This document shows, in pieces, positions 1 through 10,190 of a stretch of 64,000 bases of DNA. Location: positions 62,001-126,000 of the forward strand of contig NW_025955059.1 in assembly GCF_022376445.1 (NCBI RefSeq). The letters run 5' to 3'. The DNA comes from Fomitopsis serialis. Lineage: Eukaryota > Basidiomycota > Agaricomycetes > Polyporales > Fomitopsidaceae. Within the stretch, counting starts at the first letter, position 1. The number at the start of each line of letters is the position of its first letter. The notes below the pieces were generated by a model that saw only the letters and a list, made by a program, of their open reading frames with translations, made no database searches and had not been told where the DNA came from. The position numbers and the translations under genes are program-made.

Positions 1-235
1 GCCGCCGCCGGGTGCATGAGGATTGAAGGAGTCTCGCGGCATCGGGATCTCGCTGGTTACAACCTTATCGTCATGCAGCTGGTATTTTTCTCTACCGTCA
101 TCACTTTGTGTCATATGCTACGCATTGATTCGCCGATCTTAACCCTGTCCGCGCTAAGTGCTTTCAGCTATGCACCCGCATGCATTGTGATATTGTGTGT
201 CAAGAGGTTGAATGCATTGAGGCTGCGGGGTCCAC
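1..235. other. No gene seen (left edge)
   Basis: Short stretch downstream of the 3' end of the serine-hydrolase gene. Both strands have only short open frames without recognisable motifs. It may be 3' UTR or intergenic DNA. Confidence 0.4.
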
Positions 236-2382
236 CTACGTGGGCCCATCTATTACCAGTGTTACCAGTGTCGATGCGCCATGGCGGAACATATTTGAGT
301 TCGACATGCGAAGCTCAACGCAACCAGACACCGTGTTTGTCACACTAGCCATGCCCTTTGTCAGCCCAGTCCTGGAACAACACACGCGCACCGACTGATG
401 CGCTGAAAGCGCTTTCTTCAAGATGAGGTCCAGAGACGGCACATGCAACCTCCTATCCGCACCCTCGCCACTCAAGTAGATCGCGTTGATCGCAGCGTTG
501 TTCCGGACACCCCAGATGTCCTGCCCGTTCCAGTACGGGTAGCACCCCGTATGCTTCATCCCGTTGTACCCCGGTATCCCTGTATCGATCCTGCCAATCC
601 CACACGCCATGAGCACCGACAGCGACTCCACAGAACAGGCACGCATACCGGAGTTCGTCGCGGCGCATGCTCGAGCGCAGCGCGAGGCGGCCGGAGGCCC
701 CGAGCTTTCTCAGCGCGTCCACACCGAGGAGCGTGTACTCCTCGACGTACAGCGTCCCCCTCTCAACCACGGCCCGCGCCGAGGAGGACGCGTTCCCTCC
801 GTCCTCCTGGCGAAGGTCGACGTCCGAGTCGCGCCAAGTGCCGGTGTACAGCTCCTCGGCGAGATCGGCGAGCGCCTTGTCGATGGCCGGCTGGACGATC
901 TCGAAGGCGAGCTTGGCGGCGTCGGGGTAGTGCCCGCCCATGAGCACCACGACGCCGTAGCCCGTGCCGGGATGGAAGGCGAGGGCAGCGTGGTAGCCCG
1001 CCATCGCGCCAACTGCCGAATAATCGAACTCTAGTATTAGCACAGCCGATGATCCAACAAAGAAAGCACACATACGTTTCCAGTAGATCTTGCGCAGGCG
1101 ACCGTTGGAGTCCTCCGCCTTGATGATCTCCCAGATGAACCCGATCTCGGTCCAGTCGTCCTCTTCGAACGTGTGCACGGGCTGGAGCCATTTGTTGAGC
1201 GAGTAGTGCGAGAGCTGGCTCCGCGGGTGGTTGGCGTTCAATAAGGTCTGCGTGACAGTGACCATGTCGGCTAGAGAGGAAAATTGGCCGCCGGCTGGAT
1301 TCATGGCGTCCAGAAAGTCTTGATCCTAGGTGCAGACGCCAGACAGTGAGCGTGGGTAGGAGAAGCAACGGTGGCCAAGATACATACTGCAACTTCTGGA
1401 GCAAGAGACGGGACGACAATCAAATGCTTGTTGGCTTCGGTGGCGAGGAAATGACTCCCATTCAGCCCCATAGGGCCGAAGACGTCGCGCTGAAGAAGCT
1501 CAACATAACTGCTCTCAAATGAATCGCCGGCCGCCACGTTGCTCGCCGCCTCGAGGACTACACCCAAGAGGCCCGTCCCAGTGTTCGAGTACGCGGGATA
1601 GGAAGCAGGCGGCGAAGTTATGTGGTGCTTTGCAATAGCGGCGTAGAGCGCTTCGTGCGAAGGGAAGGGAAGACCGTTGGTCGGTGGAGGTCCACCTCCC
1701 AACAGGCTCTCGGGCCACTCGGCTACTGTCCCAGGTGGCCAATCCCTGCCGAGGCCAGATGTGTGTGTTGCTAGCTGGTACATGGTCATTGGAGTACTTT
1801 CGCGGGATACGGAGGGCTTGTTGGGGTCTAAGCCGTCCAAGCGATACCTGAAATCCTGGATGTACTTGTCCACTGGGTCGCCCCTTGCGAGCGTTCCGGT
1901 CAACTCGAGGTCGGAAAGGTAAGCAAGCGTGCTACATACCATCTGATAACCCCTCGTTGTTCCAGTATCAGACCCTCGAGTACAGTGAACAGCTTCGAGA
2001 CCGATGCGATGCGGTACATCAAGTGACGGGTTGTCGGCGGCGACGTCGCCGACTCGTTCCCCCTCATCACACCGAAGTGACCCTCGTACAGCGAGCCAAT
2101 GGATGTCACGACGGCGACCGACAGACTGTCGATGTCGCCCTTGGAGAATCGAGTGGTGAAGAACTCGTCTAGGCTTTGCGTGGCTGCGCGTTTGGCGGGA
2201 TGGTCAGGGGACGGGGGTGTGTCGGCATGAAGGTTTGGGAGGAACGGCCTGCAACTCTATCGCTCGACGTCCGAGTTCTCGTGTCCGGAAGATGGAGAAG
2301 ACGATGGGAGGTAGCTAGAGTAGTGAATGCCAAAGTAAAGAGACACGGCGGCGACAAAACCACTGGTCAGTAGATCCCGCAT
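236..2382 (-). CDS. Beta-lactamase-like serine hydrolase (LACTB/PBP-like), in-frame TAG near N-terminus
   Basis: Five exons can be joined on the minus strand: 1940-2382, 1388-1883, 1076-1325, 649-1012 and 236-590. All introns are GT-AG (56, 62, 63 and 58 bp), and the joined length is a multiple of three (about 635 residues). The predicted protein has an N-terminal hydrophobic anchor (GFVAAVSLYFG), then the SxxK nucleophile motif (SVSK in YRIASVSKLFTVLE) and a YxN motif (YSN in YSNTGTGLLG). It ends with a conserved region around GCYPYWNGQD. These mark the class-C beta-lactamase/penicillin-binding-protein fold (Pfam beta-lactamase), commonly a secreted or membrane-anchored hydrolase; the substrate cannot be predicted. 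A TAG at 2257-2259 interrupts the frame about 41 codons after the Met, between anchor and catalytic domain. The decayed paralogue at 31.3 kb has TGG there. I found no in-phase intron that removes it, so the gene may be a recent pseudogene or use another 5' exon. Confidence 0.7.
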
Positions 2383-3047
2383 GTCGATGACCAGGGCCGG
2401 GTCAGGGAAGGATGGGACGAGATAGGCAATCGCATGGCGCCCCTTCTCAGCTGGTCTTGAATATTCGGTGTATCTGCCTGTGTGCTTCATAACACCGCTC
2501 GATGCTGGGCCTAACGATACTGATCTTGCGCAGACGTACACAGTCGCTTACAGACTAGATGACATCCGGTTCTGTTGACCACGACATTAATTCTGAAGCA
2601 GCTGAAGTTGCAGAGATACTAAGATCATCGCCTGGTGGATTCAAGCAGTGAGTATTAGAATGAATTGAAAGCTACTACGATCATTGAGATGCGTACCAGT
2701 CTACTATGTAGAGCGCTCACGATTGGGCAGACCACCCGGTGTATTGCCGTAACAGGAAATTGTGCTCCTGAAGAGGAGGCTCACGTCGAGTCTGGAGGCT
2801 TCGGAATGGTAGGTTCTCGCCGGCATTTCGGGCAACGCGCAACTGCCTTCGTAGTTCTAGACAACACCCAAGTCGGCCACATCAGAACCTTAACCTTGTA
2901 GGATGAGAACTGCGTGGGTAGTTGCACAGGCCTGCGCTCAGCCTCACCATCACGGAGGCCAACCTAATGACAACTCACGAGGCGCAGGTGAGACCTATCC
3001 TCTGCGTGAGACATTCGACTCTCTGGCCTATCGTCTTCCGCTCAACA
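2383..3047. other. Divergent intergenic region between serine hydrolase and GTPase A
   Basis: No convincing gene. It should contain the promoters of both flanking divergent genes. A splice-donor-like sequence (CAG|GTGAGA) sits about 60 bp before the GTPase A start, but no acceptor is clear. Confidence 0.4.
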
Positions 3048-4211
3048 ATGGGTGGCTGTTGGTCATATTTCTCGCCAGAGCGGCACGAAGACCTGAAAGG
3101 ACAACACCTCACCGGGCCCGGAGCGAGGAGTGAGACGGGGGACCTCGAGTCCATACGGCAGGATGAAGAGGCGAGACAGCGGGTGGAGGCTGAGATGGCG
3201 AAAGCAGAGGCAGAGAGGAAGCATGCTGAGGAACAGGTGAGGGAGGCAGAAGAGGAGAGACGCAGGTTGGAAGAGGAGCGGCAAACGATGGAGGCGGAAG
3301 CTCGAGAGGCAGAGGAAGCACGTCAGAGAGCCGAGGAAGACCTCAAGCAAAAGCTCACCGAGCGCAAAAAGGCAGAGCAGGAACGAGATGCCGCGGAGAG
3401 AGCGGCAGCGGAGGCGCAGGCTGAGCAAGAGGTCGCCGAGCGGCTGCTACGCGAAGGTGCGCGGCCCGTGGTCGTCCCGACCGTCCAGCAGTTTCGGGAG
3501 GCGAAGCAGCGCCTGCAGTACCAGGAGGGCTACGCGCATATAGCCATCACAGGCGTCGCGGGCAGCGGCAAGTCCTCGTTGATCAACGCCCTCCGCGGTC
3601 TCAACAACGGCGAGCTAGGTGCAGCCCCGACTGGGATCGTCGAGACGACGAACACCATCGTACGCTATCCCGACCCGGATCCCAAGAAGCGCGCCGCCTG
3701 GTACGACGTCCCCGGCGCAGGCACGCTCGCAGTCCCAGATTGGGTCTATTTCACCGACCAAGGGCTGTACGTTCTAGACTGCGTGCTCGTGCTCTTCGAC
3801 TCGCGCTTCACAGCGACGGACGTCGCGATCCTGCAGAACTGCGAGAGGTTCCGCATACCCGCGTACGTCGTCCGCTCGAAGGCGCGCCAGCATGTCCGCA
3901 ACCTCGCGCGAGACATGGGCGAAGAGGACAGCGACGAGGAGGGGGAAAACGGTCGTGATGCGCAGGCGGCCGCCCTCGCGCGTGCTGCTGAGCGGTACGT
4001 GAAGGAGTCGCGGGAGAGCGTCGCGCGGAATCTGGAGTTGGCGGAACTACCGCAGCGGCGGGTCTACCTTGTCGACAAGGAGACGGTGAGGCTGCTGGTC
4101 AAGGGGCGGCATCCGAGGAACGCGTTTGACGAGAACGATCTATTGCGGGATCTGGCTGAGGCCACAGGCCCTGGAGGACCGGATGATGCAAAGTCAGCAA
4201 AGTCGGGTTAG
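3048..4211 (+). CDS. IRG-like coiled-coil GTPase, class A (intact)
   Basis: Single-exon frame of 387 residues. I chose the ATG at 3048, not an upstream in-frame one, because it gives MGGCWS, an N-myristoylation consensus (Gly2, Ser6) with a cysteine at position 4 that could be palmitoylated; classes B and D start the same way. Residues about 25-155 are a charged Glu/Arg/Ala-rich coiled coil. The G domain follows: P-loop GVAGSGKSS (about 169-177), GAAPTGIVETT (switch/G2), YDVPGAGT (G3, Asp about 220), then VVRSKARQH where IRGs have TKxD (G4). An acidic linker (EEDSDEEGE) and a C-terminal tail with VYLVDK complete it. The AAPTG-ETT and D-x-PG motifs resemble the interferon-inducible GTPase (IIGP) family, which acts on intracellular membranes in animals. 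Function in fungi is not established. It is the only class present once and lies beside the class B gene in the same orientation. Confidence 0.8.
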   Translation: MGGCWSYFSPERHEDLKGQHLTGPGARSETGDLESIRQDEEARQRVEAEMAKAEAERKHAEEQVREAEEERRRLEEERQTMEAEAREAEEARQRAEEDLKQKLTERKKAEQERDAAERAAAEAQAEQEVAERLLREGARPVVVPTVQQFREAKQRLQYQEGYAHIAITGVAGSGKSSLINALRGLNNGELGAAPTGIVETTNTIVRYPDPDPKKRAAWYDVPGAGTLAVPDWVYFTDQGLYVLDCVLVLFDSRFTATDVAILQNCERFRIPAYVVRSKARQHVRNLARDMGEEDSDEEGENGRDAQAAALARAAERYVKESRESVARNLELAELPQRRVYLVDKETVRLLVKGRHPRNAFDENDLLRDLAEATGPGGPDDAKSAKSG

Positions 4212-4670
4212 CGAGGTAGCCAAGCGCTTGTCTCCTGCCGCGCAGCACAACTTCACGAGTGATATCTGTGGTCGACGTGCTTCTAGTATATAACGCGCAC
4301 GATAAACGGATTTTATTTGAACTGCACAACTGAGCGAGCGACAGGTCGACACGAAGGTGGGAGACGGGCGGGAGTTGGCACACCCTCTGCGGCGCTGCCC
4401 GAAACCTTCTCTGACGGGCGCAGTTGGAAGTCCCATACTGAACGCCTGAGTATCATACTGAGATGCACATCCGCTCAGCGGTGCAAAGTCCTCGAGACGA
4501 GCTGCTCGATCGACCTCGACGACTTTGACCCGGCGACACGCCTACCGTCCCATACGCAAGCGCTCAACGCAGGTACGTATCACTCGCCCAGAGAGCCGCC
4601 ATGTTCCTGAGGGGCATCAAGCATCGTGATAAGGGTACCCAGGTCACCGTGTACACTTAACGTCCACACC
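4212..4670. promoter_or_regulatory. Class B upstream region with 5'-UTR intron
   Basis: Intergenic DNA between GTPases A and B. The part from about 4300 onward is recognisably repeated, inverted, upstream of B'' (about 30761-31060), including the stretch around the predicted intron (donor GGTACGTA near 4573, acceptor CCCAG at 4642). Conservation of non-coding sequence shows that the duplicated segment included the promoter. Confidence 0.5.
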
Positions 4671-6047
4671 ATGGGGAACGAGGCTTCGAAGATAGACTCC
4701 AAGTTCCGGGAGATGGCGGACGAGATGAAGAGTCAGTGGGACGTCCTCGTCCAGATGCAGCAGCCCCAGATCATGCAGGGCTCTGCGGACGCGCTCAAAC
4801 GCGCCGAGGAGACCCTGAAGAAGGCGGGGGAGATGGCGCGCGAGCAGCAGGAGGTGACGCGGCGTATGGAGGAGGCCGTGCGCCAGGCGGAGGAGGCGCG
4901 CCGGGCAGCGGTTGCACAGGCAGACCAGATGCGCGAGGCGATCGGCAGGCTCGAGGAACAGATGCGCCGCGCGAACGACGACCGGGCTCGCGCGGAGGCC
5001 GAGGCGCGCCAGGCGCACAGGGAGGAACAGGATGCGAGGAGCGCACGGGAGGAGGCGGGCAGGGCTGATGCCGCCGCGCGTGAGGCCAAGTAGGCTGCAG
5101 AGAAACAGTTGCGTGAGGGCGTGCAGCCGTTTGTCGTCCCGACGCAGGCGCAGCGCGAGGCGACCAAGCGCAAGTTTGGCTATCGGGAGAGCCTCTTCTA
5201 CTTCGCGATCGCGGGCGTGTCGGGCAGCGGCAAGTCGTCGCTCGTCAACGCATTGCGCGGGCTACGCGACAAGGACAGGGGCGCTGCACCCACCGGTGTC
5301 GTGGAGACCACAGCGGAGATCACTCGCTACCCCGACCCGAGCGCAGGCGTGCCGTACGTGTGGTACGACGTGCCCGGCGCGGGGACGCTGTCCGTCCCCG
5401 ACTGGCAGTACTTCAACGACATGGGGCTCTATGTGTTCGACTGCATCGTCGTCGTCTTCGACAACCGTTTCACCGCTACTGACGTTGCCATCCTCCGGAG
5501 CTGCACGCGCTTCCAGACCCCGACCTTGGTCGTGCGCTCCAAGTCGAACCAGCACGTCCAGAACCTTGCGAGTGACATGGGCGGCGAGGACGATGACGAC
5601 GATGCAGAAGAGGACGTTCCGGACGTGGATCAGCGGATGGAGAGGGCACGCGCGCGTTACGTGCAAGACTCGCGCGAGATCGTGAGGCGGGACCTGCAGG
5701 CGGCGGGCCTGCCCCCGCAGCCGGTGTACCTCGTCGACAAGGACGTGCTCGTGAAGATCGTCCGTGGGGGAAGTCCGAGCGGGATTGACGAGAAGGCCTT
5801 GCTCCGGCACATGTTCGAGCTTGCGCCGCCTCAGGTTGACGACTCTGACGAGTCGGAGGTGACGATGTCGGCGGGCAGTGCCAGTGAGAGTGAGTGGCAG
5901 ACGGGTTGTCCTTCCTCGGGTTGGCTTCGGTCACGGCTGTCGGGCCGACCCTCTGAAACGAGCCGTCGCTCGCCGTCAACTCGCCGTCATGATCACGTCC
6001 TGCTGCTTGCTAGTGACTTTCAAGTACTGTTCTCGAGAGCTCATTGA
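4671..6047 (+). pseudogene. IRG-like coiled-coil GTPase, class B, nonsense-interrupted
   Basis: The frame opens with MGNEASK (predicted N-myristoylation) and a coiled coil of about 140 residues. TAG at 5091-5093 stops it just before the G domain; the inverted copy B'' has GAG (Glu) at that codon. After the stop the same frame continues through P-loop GVSGSGKSS, GAAPTGVVETT, YDVPGAGT, VVRSKSNQH, an acidic Asp/Glu linker and VYLVDKD. The C-terminus departs from B' and B'' after EWQT because about 19-20 bp are missing, giving an unrelated tail to 6047. With both lesions it is probably a pseudogene, though a separate coiled-coil peptide of about 140 residues could still be made. A plausible 5'-UTR intron lies at 4573-4642 and is conserved upstream of B''. 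Confidence 0.75.
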
Positions 6048-6834
6048 TGCCGCCTTGCAACATATTCCCAGTGCGATTTGGCTCAATCATGGCATATGGG
6101 TAACGGCTATGTACAGCATGTGCTGAAAGCACGGCGCGTCTACGATTCGCGAAGGCTACACCGTGCGGGTGCCGCATCTGCACTGTTCACCTTTTCTAAG
6201 TCGTACGAAGATCCGTGCAGATATACAGCACCGTTGGGCATAGGGTGAGCGTGCTTCTTACCTTCGGCCGTTGACTGATAATTGGGTGCTCTTCTCATTT
6301 GCCCCGTGGTTGCAACGCAGCTATGTAGAAGCTGCAGTGCTATATTGAACCTATGTTAACACCGTTTCCCAGCAGGATCATGGACCGTTCCAACCATCCT
6401 TCCTTGAGCTCTCTTGCATCGTAAAGCGCGGAACAACAACAGGTAAGCTGTTGTGGTCGTCGCTCTCATAAGTTCTGTCATCCATGTCAACGATTCCTAC
6501 GCTAGAGTTACCCTGGATTCGGAACTGTAGGGCACTGCAGCAGAATCTAGTCACTTTGGTCATATCAGTCCGCTTCTGCTTCTGAGTGGCATCTAACCTG
6601 AATTGGCGTTGCGAAACCCGAACTCAATCTCCTCGTTTGCGGCACAAGTCGAACCATACTCCTCGTCGATGCTTCATATCCCGGGTCACCGGTCCATATT
6701 GGCTATGTATGGTGTGTTCCGTTGACTGCATGCAGTCGGCGTGGCCTGTCAGGGGATTGCGGTGCGTAGATCCATTGTCGCTGTAATCATATCATCGTCA
6801 AACGACAAGATAGCTGAAAGTCGATCTTGCCACC

Positions 6835-6840
6835 TATAAA
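6835..6840 (+). promoter_or_regulatory. TATA box of class C GTPase
   Basis: TATAAA in the context CACCTATAAAGCCCT, about 145 bp before the class C ATG. The same context recurs before C' (12625) and, inverted, before C'' (28661). Confidence 0.5.
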
Positions 6841-6978
6841 GCCCTCCCGACAATCTTGCGCGCTCTCAGGTCCTCTGGCGACTACCTGTTGTCTTAGAAT
6901 TGGTATGTAATGAACCTATTGTTTCGAGGGATGCTAAATGACGCGCATACTACTTCGTCTCGCTGCTGCTTCCTAGCC

Positions 6979-8265
6979 ATGGATTCTACATTCAAAACAG
7001 TAACTACGGCCATCGGAGTTGCTGCATTGGTCTCTCGGTTCACCGATCTCTACAACGACGCGAGGGCATACTTCCGAGTTGCTCGTCGTGGCGACAGTCA
7101 TGACACAGCGAGCAGATCCCAGATCGAAGCACTGCAAGCGCGCCTCTGGGAGGGGGAAGCGACACTCAACGCTATGAGAGCCAATACCGCTGAGGCTGCA
7201 GACGCCTTTCGGATGGCACAGGCAGCACATGAACAAGTTGAAGCACAATTGTCGATCATGGAAGAGAGCTTCCGACGACGAAATAGACAAGATCCATACT
7301 CCACTGAAGACACCAGGAGCATGGCCGATGGCGACTTCAGGAGCACCGAGCTGGACCGACAGGAGACCGAGTCGGAGGAGAGAAGGCGAGCGGAAGAGGA
7401 TGTCAATCGAGCCCTCGAGGAGCGCAGCAGAGCCATCATCGAGGCGAGTACGGCTAGGCAGGAGCAGGAGGAGGCTCTCCAAGCTCTCCGTAGCGCGGAG
7501 GACGCTGTTGCTGGCGCTCGTATCGAACAGCAGGCGGCGGAGGACAACTTGCGCAAGGGCATCCGCCCTGTCGTCGAGCCTACATGGGCCGAGTCCCAAG
7601 CGGCGAGGGAGCGTCTTGGGTACGAAGAGGGCATGTTCCATTTCGCCGTCGCTGGGATCGCAGGGAGCGGCAAGACGTCGTTAGTGAACGCTTTCCGCGG
7701 ACTACGTAACAGCGACAAGGCAGCGGCACCGACGGGCATCATCGAGACTACGAGTGCCATCGCTCGCTACCCCGATCCCGAATACCCGTTTGTGTGGTAC
7801 GACGTGCCTGGCGCAGGCACGTTGTCTGTGCCGGATTGGCAGTACTTCACGGACCAAGGCTTGTACGCCTTGGACTGCATCATTGTACTGTTTGACGTCC
7901 GTCTCACTTCCACGGATATCGCCATCCTCCGCGACTGTGCCCGCTTCGACATCCCCGCCTACATCGTGCGTTCTAAGGCTACTCAGCATATTCGGAACCT
8001 TGCCGCAGACGTGCCCGATACCGACGACGACGATGATGCGGGGATCTTGGAACGAGCGCGCGAGATGTACATCCAGGAGACCCGCGCGAGCGTTGCCCGG
8101 AACTTGGAGGCCGCGGAGTTACCCAAGCAGCGCGTGTACATGGTCGACAAGGACATTCTCGCTCGGATAGTGAAGGGACGGTCGGTCAGGGATGTTATCG
8201 ACGAAGAGGAGCTGCTCCATGACCTTGCTCAGACATATCGCCGGAATGCAAGTACATACACCTGA
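6979..8265 (+). CDS. IRG-like coiled-coil GTPase, class C (intact)
   Basis: 428 residues from the ATG at 6979. An upstream in-frame ATG at 6910 is probably inside a 5'-UTR intron (donor GGTATGTAA at 6903, acceptor TTCCTAG at 6976) that is conserved in C' and C''. Unlike A, B and D it has no Gly2; the first 30 residues are a hydrophobic or amphipathic segment (TAIGVAALVSRFTDLY) that could insert in a membrane. Residues about 50-205 are heptad-like coiled coil. The G domain has P-loop GIAGSGKTS (about 226-234), AAAPTGIIETT, YDVPGAGT and IVRSKATQHI. It ends with the acidic linker DTDDDDDAG, a helical RA-REMYIQETRASVARNL stretch and VYMVDKD. The long helical domain that follows the G domain in animal IRGs is not evident. 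It is the second gene of the B-C-D unit. Confidence 0.8.
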   Translation: MDSTFKTVTTAIGVAALVSRFTDLYNDARAYFRVARRGDSHDTASRSQIEALQARLWEGEATLNAMRANTAEAADAFRMAQAAHEQVEAQLSIMEESFRRRNRQDPYSTEDTRSMADGDFRSTELDRQETESEERRRAEEDVNRALEERSRAIIEASTARQEQEEALQALRSAEDAVAGARIEQQAAEDNLRKGIRPVVEPTWAESQAARERLGYEEGMFHFAVAGIAGSGKTSLVNAFRGLRNSDKAAAPTGIIETTSAIARYPDPEYPFVWYDVPGAGTLSVPDWQYFTDQGLYALDCIIVLFDVRLTSTDIAILRDCARFDIPAYIVRSKATQHIRNLAADVPDTDDDDDAGILERAREMYIQETRASVARNLEAAELPKQRVYMVDKDILARIVKGRSVRDVIDEEELLHDLAQTYRRNASTYT

Positions 8266-9023
8266 CACTTCATCCCCTCGCCGCAACCCGTCACACTTCC
8301 TCAGATGACAACACTTCCGAGCCTGCGCTCTCGTATCGTCTACGTATGCAGTTGATCGTGGTTTCACTGGGATTACTCGCCCTGCCCCGGGCTCACTGTA
8401 ACACGTACGTATTTCTATACGCCTAGAACAATTCCATTGAATTGGTATGCCAGTGAGTGCTTCCACCGATCCGACAACCTCAAAGTGACTGCTTGAGGGC
8501 ATACAGTCATCTAGCAGATTTTGCAGACAGCATGATAAGAGGTGCCAACGAGAAAAGACGGAGGATGACGTGTGTGTAGGGAAGCACCATATTGGATTCG
8601 CTGCCTGACTACTCTCAGACTCGCAAGTGGTATATGCGCTTACCAAACCACCTGCGATTCTCGCTATCTGCAACGCACCCCTGCTTACGGAGATCCGCAG
8701 TTGCATGCAGGAGGATAGGAATCAAGAAGCTTCATTTCGGCCAACTCTGTAATGCGTGGTAGAAGTCCAAGGACAACGTGCGCTTGAACTCAAACCTTGA
8801 TCCTGCGGGACCCTGAGTGCATGAAGGTCCAGGCGGGATTTATAGGACTCGGAGCTCATTGGGACGTCTTGACATTCCCGTACCAGCGACGACGAGCCTC
8901 CTACACGACGAACTCCACAGTGAGTACATCAAGATCTGTGATGGGAATCCGATATGAGCTGTATCACTAAGCGACGTTACAGAGAAAACATACTCAACAC
9001 GTCGAGTTCCATCTGCCAGAGCT
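8266..9023. promoter_or_regulatory. Class D promoter region with 5'-UTR intron
   Basis: Includes a TTTATA element at 8839-8844, about 185 bp upstream of the class D ATG. A conserved block GGGACGTCTTGACATTCCCG starts near 8861 and recurs almost unchanged before D' (14658) and in diverged form before D''. A predicted 5'-UTR intron at 8920-8982 (GTGAGTACATC to TTACAG) is also shared by all three D copies. The first 450 bp after class C are shared with 14053-14530 and, inverted, 27060-27510. Confidence 0.55.
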
Positions 9024-10190
9024 ATGGGAAGCAGCGAATCCAAGCCGGACCCCGAGCTGTTAAAGAAACAAATCGAGAAGCAGGATCAGCAGCTCGAGGA
9101 TGATAGGGAGGAGCAGAAGAAGACGTTGGACATGCTCAAAGACACTACAGCTGCGATGAAGGGGGCTTTGGAGAGGGTGGAAGACATGACGCGCGAGCAG
9201 AACAGGCTCGTACAGCAAGTGAATGAGGCGAGGCGACGTGCGGACGAGTCGAGACAATTCGCAGAGCAGCGTACGAAAGAACTGGGCGAATCTATGCGCA
9301 AGCTGCAGGAGGATGCGAAGAAGGCCAGAGAAGAACGCGTAGAGGCAGAAGCCGAGGTGAGAAGGGCGCAGGAGAAAGAGCGAGAGGCACGGCACGCACT
9401 AGAGGAGGCGGAGAGGCAGTTGCGCAAGGGCATACGACCGATTGTCGTCCCTACCCAGGCGCAGCACGAGGCGACCAAGCGCAGACTAGGCTACCAGCCT
9501 GGCTTCTTCCACTTCGCGGTTGCCGGCATTTCTGGTAGCGGCAAGTCGTCGCTCATCAATGCCCTGCGCGGCCTTCGTAACAATGACAGAGATACCGCGC
9601 CCACCGGCGTCGTGGAGACGACATCCAATGTCGTTCGCTATCCTGCTCGAGGCACTGACACGCCCTATGTCTGGTTCGACGTTCCAGGCGCCGGGACGCT
9701 GAACATTCCCGACTGGCAGTACTTCACCGAGCAAGGGTTGTACATCTTCAACTGCATCATCGTCATCTTCGACATCCGCTTCACGGCCACCGATATCGCC
9801 ATCCTCCGAAACTGCGTACGATTCCAGATCCCAGCCTTCATCGTGCGCTCGAAGTCAGGCCAGCACATCCAGAACATCGCGACTGACCTGGGCGGTGGCG
9901 ATGATGATGACGATGACGAGGAGGAGGATGGAGAAGGCAAACTGAGGCGCATGGCGAAGGCGCGCGATCTTTATATTCGGGATACTCGCGCGAGTGTTGC
10001 GCAAAACCTGGAGGAGGCAGGCCTGCTTGTACAGCGGGTGTACCTGGTCGATAAGAACGCTCTGGTGAAGGTGGTCAAGGGGACTCGGAGGAGGTCCCAC
10101 GAATGCATTGATGAGGAGGACTTGCTCAGAGACCTGTTTGCACTGGCAGATAGTAACGGGGGCTCACAGGCGGTGGAAGATGCCAGCTAG
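9024..10190 (+). CDS. IRG-like coiled-coil GTPase, class D (intact)
   Basis: 388 residues in one exon. The N-terminus MGSSESK fits N-myristoylation (Gly2, Ser6, basic residue at 7). A long Glu/Arg/Gln-rich coiled coil covers about residues 10-140. The G domain carries P-loop GISGSGKSS (about 168-176), TAPTGVVETT, FDVPGAGT and IVRSKSGQHI, followed by an acidic linker (GGGDDDDDDEEEDGEG) and VYLVDKN. The C-terminal tail runs eight or so residues beyond D', where a CAG is TAG. It is the third gene of the first B-C-D unit, same strand, about 760 bp after class C. Likely a membrane-anchored large-GTPase-like protein; its partner and ligand are unknown. Confidence 0.8.
   Translation: MGSSESKPDPELLKKQIEKQDQQLEDDREEQKKTLDMLKDTTAAMKGALERVEDMTREQNRLVQQVNEARRRADESRQFAEQRTKELGESMRKLQEDAKKAREERVEAEAEVRRAQEKEREARHALEEAERQLRKGIRPIVVPTQAQHEATKRRLGYQPGFFHFAVAGISGSGKSSLINALRGLRNNDRDTAPTGVVETTSNVVRYPARGTDTPYVWFDVPGAGTLNIPDWQYFTEQGLYIFNCIIVIFDIRFTATDIAILRNCVRFQIPAFIVRSKSGQHIQNIATDLGGGDDDDDDEEEDGEGKLRRMAKARDLYIRDTRASVAQNLEEAGLLVQRVYLVDKNALVKVVKGTRRRSHECIDEEDLLRDLFALADSNGGSQAVEDAS

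Noticed and set aside
2922..3047. Upstream in-frame ATG for GTPase A giving 42 more residues
   Set aside because: The 3048 start yields the MGxxxS signal shared with classes B and D, and the extension has no counterpart in other copies.
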